Shown here: piece after piece, positions 1-11,999 of the stretch
How the letters are laid out: the number at the start of each line of letters is the position of its first letter
How positions within the stretch are numbered: position 1 is the stretch's first letter
Assembly (NCBI GenBank): GCA_034096865.1
Contig: JAWQFJ010002781.1
Location: forward strand, 87,735-151,734
Direction of reading: 5' to 3'
Length of the DNA stretch: 64,000 nt
DNA from: Theodoxus fluviatilis
Taxonomy: Eukaryota > Mollusca > Gastropoda > Cycloneritida > Neritidae
Notes under the pieces: model-generated
Databases searched by the model: none
Told to the model about the DNA's origin: nothing
Seen by the model: the letters and a program-made list of their open reading frames with translations, nothing else
Program-made: the position numbers and the translations under genes

Positions 1-215
1 TGATGACATTTCAATGCATTGCTTAGCACTGCTGGCATCAAACTTCACATTTGCTCAACTAGTGATACATCTGGTGTCCAGAATTGCATTTGCAGTTGGA
101 TCAGGCTGAGTGGTCTAAAGGAAATGTTTCTCTTTCAGTGTCATACTACCTGCATCAGAATTGTACACCCATGAAATTCATAGACTTTATGCATGCACTG
201 CTTTCTCTCTTGTAG

Positions 216-3200
216 GAAACCACTTCTACGGGAGTCCATATATTTCTTGTGGACACCAGCAGCAATGGAACGTTCATTAATGGCGAAAAAGTAGGCAAGT
301 GAGCTTTTCCAATAATCTGATTTGAGTCTGTCCTTCGGAACTTGTTACAGGAAACAATGTCTTGGCTGATAGAGATGTGCTGTGTTGCTAGCTTGGGTTA
401 GCTGTAGTGTAATGAGAATTAAAAAGGATGGGAAAATGCAGAGAGCTTGTTTACATGCCTTGCAATAATGTCAGAGCTGTATCAAGAGAGTTATAAAGGT
501 AAGTAAAGATCTTGCAGACTTACAATACATCTTGTAATCACATGTTACAATGCTTGAATATGATAGTGATTTACTCAGACTTGTGAATGTTCATTTGCTT
601 TGTTTTTGCAGGCAAAGGGAACAAACAGGTGCTGAACAACAATGATGAAATTGCATTAGCCTTGAAAAAGAACAAAGGTGAGAGATTTTTTAATGATGCA
701 TGAGAAAAGGAGTTTTAAAAAAGGGGGCGAGGGCTTGGTTTGGAGAATGTGGTGTGTGTGTGTGTGTGTGTGCGTGTGTGCGCGCGCACGCACGCACTTG
801 TGTATTTGAGAGAGAGAGATTCTTTCAACCTATGGACTGTCCTAATTGAAGTTGGTATTTGATCTTAATTGCTCTTCTCACTAAATTCTTTTCTTCTTCT
901 TTGTTATTACTATTCTTAGCCTTCTGCCTTCTCTCCTCTACCTGCTCTTCTTCTGTCACCTGCTTTTGCTCCTCTTTCTCATCGTGCTCCTGCCTCACCA
1001 GTTCATGCTCCTGCCTCACCAGTTCATGCTCCTCATGCTCCTGCCTCACCAGTTCATGCTCCTCATGCTCCTTCCTCACCAGTTCATGCTCCTCATGCTC
1101 CTGCCTCGCCAGTTCATGCTCCTCATGCTCCTGCCTCACCAGTTCATGCTCATCATGCTCCCGCCTCACCAGTTCATGCTCCTCATGCTCCTGCCTCACC
1201 AGTTCATGCTCATCATGCTCCTGCCTCACCAGTTCATGCTCGTCATGCTCCTGCCTCACCAGTTCATGCTCCTCATGCTCCTGCCTCACCAGTTCATGCT
1301 CATCGTGCTCCTGCCTCACCAGTTCATGCTCCTCATGCTCCTGCCTCACCAGTTCATGCTCCTCATGCTCCTGCCTCACCAGTTCATGCTCCTCATGCTC
1401 CTTCCTCACCAGTTCATGCTCCTCATGCTCCTGCCTCGCCAGTTCATGCTCCTCATGCTCCTTCCTCACCAGTTCATGCTCCTCATGCTCCTGCCTCACC
1501 AGTTCATGCTCCTCATGCTCCTGCCTCACCAGTTCATGCTCCTCATGCTCCTGCCTCACCAGTTCATGCTCCTCATGCTCCTGCCTCACCAGTTCATGCT
1601 CCTCATGCTCCTGCCTCACCAGTTCATGCTCCTCATGCTCCTGCCTCACAAGTTCATGCTCCTCATGCTCCTGCCTCACCAGTTCATGCTCCTCATGCTC
1701 CTGCCTCACCAGTTCATGCTCCTCATGCTCCTGCCTCACATGTTCATGCTCCTCATGCTCCTGCCGCACCAGTTCATGCTCCTCATGCTCATGCCTCACC
1801 AGTTCATGCTCCTCATGCTCCTGGTTCTGCTCTACCTATTTCTTTTATTCCTCCTCCTTTTCTGCCTCCTCATCCTTCTGTTCTAGCTCATCCTTCTGCT
1901 CTAGCTCATCCTTCTGCTCTAGCTCCTGTTCCTCTTCAACCTACACTTCCTGTCCTAGCTCCTTCTTCTCTTTGATCTTCCTGATCCTTTTCCTCCTCCC
2001 CTCCTACTGATCCTCTTTCATACATGCTCCTCATGCTCCTCCTTCTTTCTCCTCCTCCTCCTCTTCGTCCTGCTGCTGCTGCTGTTGATCCCTCTCCTCC
2101 TAATCCTACTCCTCCTGCTGATTCTCCTCTACCTTCTCTACCTCTTCCTCCTGCTGATCCTCCTCCTCCTCATTTATTTATCTCCCTGACCCCCCCCCCC
2201 TCTCCCCCCCCCCCCTTCCCCCCCCCCCCCCCCCCTCTGCTCTTTCTTGTTCCCACTGCTCCTCCTTCCCCTCCTCCTCCTCCTCCTACCATTCTCCCCC
2301 AAATCACCTTACACTAGCATGGTTTGAGTCTGTGCATTGCAGCTTATGTGTTCATGGACCTGCAGTCCACGGAGAATTCCAACCTTCCTGCAGAGTTGAC
2401 AGAGAAATACATTCTCACCAGAGTTCTAGGCAGGTATGGTATGATTCCTTGTTTTATTGGATGTCTTTCTTCTTGAAATAAGCATGAACAGAAAGAAGCA
2501 CAGATAGGGCTTTTTTGGTTTAAAAAGGTGCTAATGTTACAAGACAAAGATGAACAAAAGTTATAAAAGTGCCAAATTTTTACTTAAAAGTCTTTGTCGG
2601 GGGCTTTGAGGCCAAGTTGTTATGTTAGCATGCTTGACCTGTAGTTGCTTTCAGCCAATGGGTGCAGTATTTTGAACTGTGCAGTTCCCAGAGTTGCATC
2701 CTTGAGCAAGTTGCTTTTCTTACATTGCTTCTCTCCACCTAGGAGTACAAGCGAGTACCTGAGAGGGCAGTATTGGCACACTGTAGTGCAGTTAACTTGT
2801 GTATGTGGCCATGAGCAGGCATCAAGATGGAATCTTCCCCAGGGAGTGAAGTTAGCACTGGTACCCGATTGTGTGCGTCTTAGATGTCTGACACTGAGTT
2901 TGTTGTTGGGTGCCAGTGAAGGATTGATCCAGCAGCCCAGTGATCAGGAGGTAACGTGTAAAACAGTTTGAGACCCAGATTTGGGTGATAAGTTACTATT
3001 TAAAACCACACATTTACCACTTCCTATATCTGAACATCTGTATGTGTTACTCCTGATGACAGTTTTTTGGACATAAATTTGGGGGGTTAACACTTATATT
3101 CATCTTTGCCTTGTAATACAAGTTACATCTTTAGAAACTTCCCTGTGCCATTGTCAGCAGATCATGGTCACAGACAGTCAGGTTGTTTTTTATATCCCTT

Positions 3201-4573
3201 GTACATGAAGTATATTGTCCTCACTGAAAAAACTGGATAAGCATAGGATCAGTTGTAGAAAAAGTAGAAGTGTATTTTTGAGCATGGAGACAAATTATTC
3301 ATATCTCCCATTGAAAAAGACTATTATAGTTTGTACCATAGCGTCCCTGGAGGTAGTCCTCAATTATGTAAACACAGGAAAGATATTGTCTTCACTGAAG
3401 AAACTGCAGTATTGCCGTATCTGTTGTTGAGACAGAGCAACAGGAAAGATAGTCTTCACTGTAGAAACTGCAGTATTGCCGTATCTGTTGTTGAGACAGA
3501 GCAACAGGAAAGATATAGTCTTCACTGTAGAAACTGCAGTATTGCCGTATCTGTTGTTGAGACAGAGCAACAGGAAAGATAGTCTTCACTGTAGAAACTG
3601 CAGTATTGCCGTATCTGTTGTTGAGACAGAGCAACAGGAAAGATAGTCTTCACTGTAGAAACTGCAGTATTGCCGTATCTGTTGTTGAGACAGAGCAACA
3701 GGAAAGATATAGTCTTCACTGTAGAAACTGCAGTATTGCCGTATCTGTTGTTGAGACAGAGCAACAGGAAAGATAGTCTTCACTGTAGAAACTGCAGTAT
3801 TGCCGTATCTGTTGTTGAGACAGAGCAACAGGAAAGATATAGTCTTCACTGTAGAAACTGCAGTATTGCCATATCTGTTGTTGAGACAGAGCAACAGGAA
3901 AGATAGTCTTCACTGTAGAAACTGCAGTATTGCCGTATCTGTTGTTGAGACAGAGCAACAGGAAAGATAGTCTTCACTGTAGAAACTGCAGTATTGCCGT
4001 ATCTGTTGTTGAGACAGAGCAACAGGAAAGATATAGTCTTCACTGTAGAAACTGCAGTATTGCCGTATCTGTTGTTGAGACAGAGCAACAGGAAAGATAG
4101 TCTTCACTGTAGAAACTGCAGTATTGCCGTATCTGTTGTTGAGACAGAGCAACAGAAAAGATATAGTCTTCACTGTAGAAAATGCAGTATTGCCGTATCT
4201 GTTGTTGAGACAGAGCAACAAGAAAGATAGTCTTCACTGTAGAAACTGCAGTATTGCCGTATCTGTTGTTGAGACAGAGCAACAGAAAAGATATAGTCTT
4301 CACTGTAGAAACTGCAGTATTGCCGTATCTGTTGTTGAGACAGAGCATGTCAGAAGCAAGAATGAAATGGCATTTACCTTGCATTTAAAGTGTAAATAGC
4401 TGGTTGTGTTAGTGGGAGCACACATGTTTGTGTGTGTATTTTGTGTGTGTGTTATTGCGTGCATGCATGCATGTGTGTGTGTGTGTGTGTGTGCATGTGT
4501 GTTTTTGTGTGTGCATGTGTGTGTGTTTGTGTGTGCATGTGTGTTTGTGTTTGTGTGTGCATATGTGTGTGCA

Positions 4574-4605
<32 letters not shown>

Positions 4606-4993
4606 CTTTTATATTTGTGCATATTCCTGGGAATGTTAACAGGTTTTATTTGAGCATGTCTGATTTCTTATGTATTAAATGATCACTTCTTATGTCTTAA
4701 GTTGTCAATTTTTTCAGAATGTATCTGGAACCCATTACTGGCAATAGTATTCATTTTCATGCAGACTTTATGAACCTCGTTACTGAAGCATTTAGAGAAT
4801 TTCAGCGTACACTTTTTAATTGTCATCATCTTGCTTTCTCTTCTGGAGGGGTGCTTGTGGGGAGGTGAAACTTGCCTTTGCAAAGGGAACTTGTGAGAAG
4901 TTTGCTTGCAAAATCATCTCTAAGAAGAAATTCTCTGTGGGAGGGAGGTCACATATAGTAAGTACCCTTACAACTGAAGCATGCCTCTTCATT

Positions 4994-5076
<83 letters not shown>

Positions 5077-6166
5077 TCTCACCCACCCACCCTCCCTTCC
5101 TTTCTCCTCTCCCTCCCTCTTTCCCTCACTGAGGAATCATACAGATATATGTAAAATTCTCAGTTTTGTGATATTTCATTGGAATACATCATCTTGCATG
5201 TTTTTATGTTTGCTACAATATGTTGTATTAATAAGAGATGACACATTATGTATTAACACCAAAAAGCAAAAGGAAAGAAAAACAGTTATTGACATTGCAT
5301 AGATTTGGAAGAAAAGACTCTTTCTAACTGCTTCACTTAAGCCCCATTTTGAGGGAAGTCATAGATTTGATTTTTTTAAAATTATACAATGGAACCAAAA
5401 CTGATGAAGATTAAAAGCTCTGCATTGCTCTTTTTCCCCCATCACAATGTTTTCTGTCACAACTCTTTATAAAGGCACCAGTTAATACAGTCAACATTTT
5501 GTTCTGGGGATTTTCAGCTTCGAATGCTATATGTGAGTGGCAAGTGGTAGTGGTGTAAACCAGGAATTACTCCTTGGATGCCCGCTGGTCAGTCCAAAAG
5601 ACCACTGTGTCACATCTCTGGTATATGACATGTCTCTTTTCTTCCAGAATTTGGCATCCCAGGTGATGAGTGAGGCGAAAATTTTGAAAGCCTTGAAACA
5701 TGTAAGTACCCGTCTTACTGCTGTCGTTCTCTTGCTTGCCCATATATCTCTACGTCTTGTGCTAACAGTGCTGATTCAGACCTCACTTAGTATCATCTAT
5801 CTCATGCAGAGTCACTCTAGTGGCCTGTGACCCTGAGATGAGATAACATGGGGTGCGTTGCTTAGACACGAGGAAAGCCAAGATCTTGAGAAAAATAGGC
5901 TGGTGTCAACATGTGTCAAGGTGTGTCAACATGATAAAAGCAGATGTAACTTTAGGCAATCGAATGTTGACACTGGCCTATTTCTCGTAGGACCTTGCGT
6001 CTATGCAATGTGGCCATGGACTGCTCTGTACATTCTCAGCACAGAGAAGGGGTCAAACTTCTTATTGTATGTCATCAGATAATGGACACTGAAAAGTATA
6101 TTAGTCCTTAATTTCCCTATCATTTCATATGTGACCGGGTGAAGTGAAGCCCGAAGTCTTTACATG

Positions 6167-6254
<88 letters not shown>

Positions 6255-9200
6255 CCCCCCCCTCCCCCCCCCGGACATTTGTTCCCCTCTCTCCTCCCTC
6301 TATCTCTCTCCTCCCTCTATCATGTATGTATCCTGCGTCTCTGACGCCCATGCTATATAATATGTTGTGGGACCAGCCTACTATGTAGCTTATCAGTCCG
6401 GGAGGGGGCAGAGCCGCCTTCCCTTATCGTTTGTTAATTGAACTTGACATGTGGCCGCTGATAGTCCCTCCTGTCGTTTCTTGCGCGCGCTATGCCTAAA
6501 TTGTTAGAAACAAGAGACAAATTTGATGCTTTCTCTAAATTAAGACATCTGATTGCAATGGTGCAATATTCATTCGGTTGACTTTGTTATGCCTATCAAG
6601 GCAACACTTGGTGTGAATAATTTCGAGTAAGTATAAGGCAGCAATGAGCCTTTTTCTATCATTAGGAAAACACAACTCAGAGACAGGCTGAGATCAGCAA
6701 CTGCCGAGCCCAAACCTGGCTCCTCTGAGGTCCGCGCATTTCTTTGATAAGGAGGGACTGTCGGCAGGTCTACAGGGACAACCACCACGAGTCTCTTGAG
6801 AGATCCCCATCCCATCTGGGGGAGAGACCACTGCCATCATGGTCTGGGTTGGTCCAGGCCATTATCATCAGGCCTCGGACCAGCCAGGAGCTCCTATACC
6901 CATGGGTAACAATAAAGTTGTGGAAAGCAGCAGCGATTTTGTCTCATGCCTGGGCCCTTGTACCATCAAGCCTTGCCTTCACCCCCCCACCACACATACA
7001 ATGAAAATTCATCAGAAAACGGGGGAGAAACATACAACACACACACACACACACACGCATACACACACTCACACGCACGCACACGCATGCACTCGCCTTC
7101 CTTCCCCCCTAAAAATATAAAAACCATGCCTTACCTCTGCCTTCCTATATTGCAGCCTTGCATCATTGGCATTGAAGACGTCATAGACACGCCTGAAGTC
7201 TTGTACATAGTTCTGGAATTGTAAGTACTTTGTTTTGATTGGTTACACACATTTACCTAATGCTTACCATGGGTAATCTGAAATGTCCTGATGTTCTGAT
7301 GTTGTTGTTGTTTCTTCATGTGCATTTGCCACTCTCTTTATGTTGGTAATAATTAGATTTTGCTTGAAAAATCGGGGGTGGGGGATGTTAGTGTTAAGAC
7401 ATTATATTTGCCCTGACTCATTATTGAAGTCACACAAACGGCAGAGCCATGACACCCCATTATTGAAGTCACACAAACGGCAGAGCCATGACACCCCATT
7501 ATTGAAGTCACACAAACGGCAGAGCCATGACACCCCATTATTGAAGTCACACAAACGGCAGAGCCATGACACCCCATTATTGAAGTCACACAAACGGCAG
7601 AGCCATGACACCCCATTATTGAAGTCACACAAACGGCAGAGCCATGACACCCCATTATTGAAGTCACACAAACGGCAGAGCCATGACACCCCATTATTGA
7701 AGTCACACAAACGGCAGAGCCATGACACCCCATTATTGAAGTCACACAAACGGCAGAGCCATGACACCCCATTATTGAAGTCACACACAAACGGCAGAGC
7801 CATGACACCCCATTATTGAAGTCACACACAAACGGCAGAGCCATGACACCCCATTATTGAAGTCACACACAAACGGCAGAGCCATGACACCCCATGATTG
7901 AAGTCACACACAAACAGCAGAGCCATGACACCCCATTATTGAAGTCACACACAAACGGCAGAGCCATGACACCCCATTATTGAAGTCATACACAAACGGC
8001 AGAGCCATGACACCCCATTATTGAAGTCACACACAAACGGCAGAGCCATGACACCCCATTATTGAAGTCACACACAAACGGCAGAGCCATGACACCCCAT
8101 TATTGAAGTCACACACAAACTGCAGAGCCATTACACCCCATTAGAAAGAAGGAAAAAAAGTTGTTGTGGCAAAGGTAACATGGCAACAAGAAAAAAGTCA
8201 GTTGGTCAACATTTCTGTTTCACTGAAAACACCTTTTTCTAGTTAAATAGTGGATTCTCTGAGTGCTCATAGGGCAGGGAAGATGGGACAGCACACGGTT
8301 TGTTGTTTACCATCCTTTTTTCCTCTCCTTCTTTTCCTTTTTTTTAATAAACACAAATTGAAAAATTGTTTAGGATTGGCAGAGAAAAAAAGGATTGGTC
8401 GGGTTATGGTAATCACAACTGTATTTTTTGTTGACCCTAGTTCATTTCCTGCCACCTCAGCCTCTCTGGCTGCATGGGAGTGCCCCGTCCCAGGCTGAGC
8501 TATGACAGCAGGCTCTGAAACGCAGTAGCAAGGAAGGGGTTCCAGCGGAAGAGGGGAGGGACATCAAAGTGGTTCTGGCAGTAAACTACAGTGCAGCATC
8601 TCTCTAGAGCGCATGGCAAGGCTAGAGACTGTCACTCCACAGCTAACCTTTCAGTTTGTCTCAGCCCCCACTGATGGTGATGCCCTGTGTAATCCAGATG
8701 GAAGCTCGGTGCAAGCAGTTGCTCTTGACCCTTCCTTGCATTGCAGGGTGGAGGGAGGGGAGCTGTTTGACAGAGTGGTCAGTGTGGGCAGCTTTGATGA
8801 GCCCACTGCCAAGCTGCTCTGCTTCCTCATGGTCACAGCTGTCAAGGTGAGGGGAGAAGATTTGCTGCAAGATGAGTGTGGCCACAGTTGACTTGCTCGA
8901 CCATTTGGTTGTTGATCATGAACTCAGAATTTGTATTTACACTTTTTTTCATTCCTGTGCATCCTTGTCTCATCAGCAAGGTGCTAAAATTTTAAAGATG
9001 AATAACTTTCCTCTGGATCAGTTCATGCAGCCTTACATCTCTGATAATTTATAATGAGATAAATGGTTTACTTGTATATTAATGATTTCATGATTTGTAT
9101 GTTATAGATTTCATTTGTGTTGATTGATGGCTGTGGTTAACTCTTAAGTCCCTGTAGCGTCTTTCTCCACCCTTGATGGTTTTCCTGATCCGCCCTTCTC

Positions 9201-11968
9201 TTCCCATTGTAGGTTTCTTTTCAGAGGCTAACTCTTAAGTCCCTGTAATGTAGATGGACAGTTTAATTGCCTGTCTTGCAAAGATGCTATGAAAAGTAGT
9301 TGCAGATGGACAGAGAAGGGTGGAACAGGAATACCAGTCAGGGGCGGAGAAAGGCTCCACAGGGAACTTAAGAGTTAACAGGTGATTGATCAGAATCAAT
9401 TTCAGTTTTGGATAAGTCATGGGATTCTTTCATTTTCCATCTGTCATACTGAGTCACATATCAGTGAAAAATTGCTTGTACACGTATATGAATGAGTGAA
9501 ATAGTATGAAGCTCTAATAATACTTGTGTCTTTGATTTGCAGTATCTGCATGATCAAGGAATTACTCACAGAGACTTGAAGGTATGCTCTCTTTGCAAAC
9601 TTTTGCATCACAGCAAGGACATAGCAAGTAGGGTGCTTATGACAGACTCTTGTGGATGCTGGCATGTCTTTGAATGCTCAGTCAGTGACCCTGAGAATCA
9701 ATATAATAATTTCATGTTTGAGGGTTAAATGATGGCTTCATTTTGTTGGGGGGGTTTTCTGACTGTGACCTGGCCAAGCTACCAGTTTGTAGCAAGAGCA
9801 CTCATGATCACACATGAGCAAAGTTACTTCTCCAGGGAAATTTTCCTCGATAACTTTGTTTTCAAAATCAAATTAATGAAAACATATTTAAGGCTTTATC
9901 ATTGAATGGGACTATATCAAATTTAGATCATGCTTTTCCTACATCATGTTTCCAGCCTGGGGATGCAAGGTGTCTTATTTTACCTTTCAGCCCGAGAACA
10001 TCCTTCTGGCTTCTGACACTTCCAATGACACACTCATCAAGGTAAGGCATTGTCTACTTGATGACTGCTAATTGTTTCCATTCGTCACTTATCCCTTCAT
10101 CAAAATCGGTGTGTTTTGTGATGTTGGCATTGTTTGGGTTTTCCTCTCCATAATGTGTTGGCATGGTCAGTATTGATAAGATGGACAGAAAAAAAACACA
10201 GTAGTAGACTGTTCTCTTAGCAGCTTGCTTTACCTGTGGGTCATAATCTGAGAAGTGAAAACAAAACCGTTCTCTCTCCCCAACACAAAAATTTGGACAT
10301 GTCGGAACTCTACAAACAACATTGAGTCAGACAAACTAACCCATGTTTTGATTAAGTTGATTTCCCTGGCGAAATTACATGCTTGCAATATGATTGAAGG
10401 AATGAGGCTCAATGGAAAGAGGTAGTGAAATTGTGGAAAGTTTTCTTGTTGCACTTGAATTTTACCTCTAACTTCCCATGGTGCATTTCAGGTGACAGAC
10501 TTTGGCCTGTCCAAGTTTGTGGACGCTGGCTCCATGATGAAGACTTTCTGTGGCACACCAACCTACCTGGCACCAGAAATCCTGGTCACTGCTGGGTCTG
10601 GCACCTACAACAAGGCCATCGATGTCTGGAGTCTTGGAGTCATCATCTTCATCTGGTACTTGGCATTGATGGCGGCTCTGTAGTCTTGTTGCGTTTATCT
10701 GCTCGGACACAGCAATAGTCATCATCTTCATCTGGTACTTGGCATTGATGGCGGCTCTGTAGACATGTTGCGTTTATCTGCTCGGACACAGCAATAGTCA
10801 TCATCTTCATCTGGTACTTGGCATTGATGGCGGCTCTGTAGTCATGTTGCGTTTATCTGCTCGGACACAGCAATAGTCATCATCTTCATCTGGTACTTGG
10901 CATTGATGGCGGCTCTGTAGTCAGGTTGCATTCATCTGCTTGGACACAGCGATAGTCATCATACTTGATGTTTTCATTTCTTTGCATTCAGCATGTGTTT
11001 ATTTATCTGTTGGTTTTTTTTTCCCTCCCCTGTTTGTGCAAACTTAATAATGTATTCATTGTCTTTGTTTAGAAAAATCCTGCCATCTTAATAATTTATT
11101 AAGTGCCTTCATTTGTTTAGAAAAATCCTATCTAAAGTGAGAGTAAATTATTTTGCTGGCCCTATGTTTTTTTGCAGACTGTATATATATGTATCAAGTG
11201 CATTTGACTTTCAGCCTGAAAAGTTTAGTCTATTAAAAAACAGAGTTCACAAACTTCCTGCCAGAATGGTAGTGTCATTAGTGCTCTGTAACTCAGACTC
11301 ACTGGTTTTGAAACCAAAAGAAAGAAGAGTGAATTTTGCATCTGCAGGTAAAATCCCCACAACATCCATAGCATCCCCAGCTTTGACAGTCAGAGAATGC
11401 ACATTAGGTTGAGAGAAGGTTGCTACCAGGTTTTTGCACAGCTCATGTTTGCAGCTTGTCCGGCTACCCACCCTGCTCTTGTCACCAGGTTTTTGCACTG
11501 CTCATGTTTGCAGCCTGTCACTGTCGGGCTACCCACCCTGCTCTTGTCACCAGATTTTTGCACTGCTCATGTTTGCAGCCTGTCGGGCTACCCACCCTGC
11601 TCTTGTCACCAGGTTTTTGCACTGCTCATGTTTGCAGCCTGTCGGGCTACCCACCCTGCTCTTGTCACCAGGTTTTTGCACTGCTCATGTTTGCAGCCTG
11701 TCGGGCTACCCACCCTGCTCTTGTCACCAGGTTTTTGCACTGCTCATGTTTGCAGCCTGTCGGGCTACCCACCCTTCTCGGATGAGCGGAAGGATATGGA
11801 CCTTCCCAAGCAGATCATGGAAGGTCACTACTCTTTCCCCAAGCAGTACTGGGAAGATGTCTCAGACTCAGGTAGGGATGAAGAGGAAACTGAAGAATGA
11901 TGAATTGAAGAACAGAGCAGGTGATGGAGTGATAAAGCAGAAAGAATTTACTTCTGCTGTCAGAAATA

Positions 11969-11999
<31 letters not shown>

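Noticed and set aside
299..300. Canonical GT donor for the first CHEK2 exon in the window
   Set aside because: It shifts the FHA frame and reaches a stop; the GC donor at 295 restores the expected protein.
825..1799. 324-codon minus-strand frame of [10 protein letters not shown] repeats as a gene
   Set aside because: It is made almost wholly of a 30 bp minisatellite inside a CHEK2 intron, and all frames through the array are open because 30 is divisible by three.
6144..6388. Leu-Ser repeat frames at CT microsatellites (also near 5.0, 35.1 and 58.8 kb)
   Set aside because: Simple-sequence translation with no conserved flanks.
7340..7844. Long frames on both strands through the 39/41 bp array as repeat proteins
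   Set aside because: The 39 bp period keeps frames open by itself, and the 41 bp part closes them; no start, splice or homology support.
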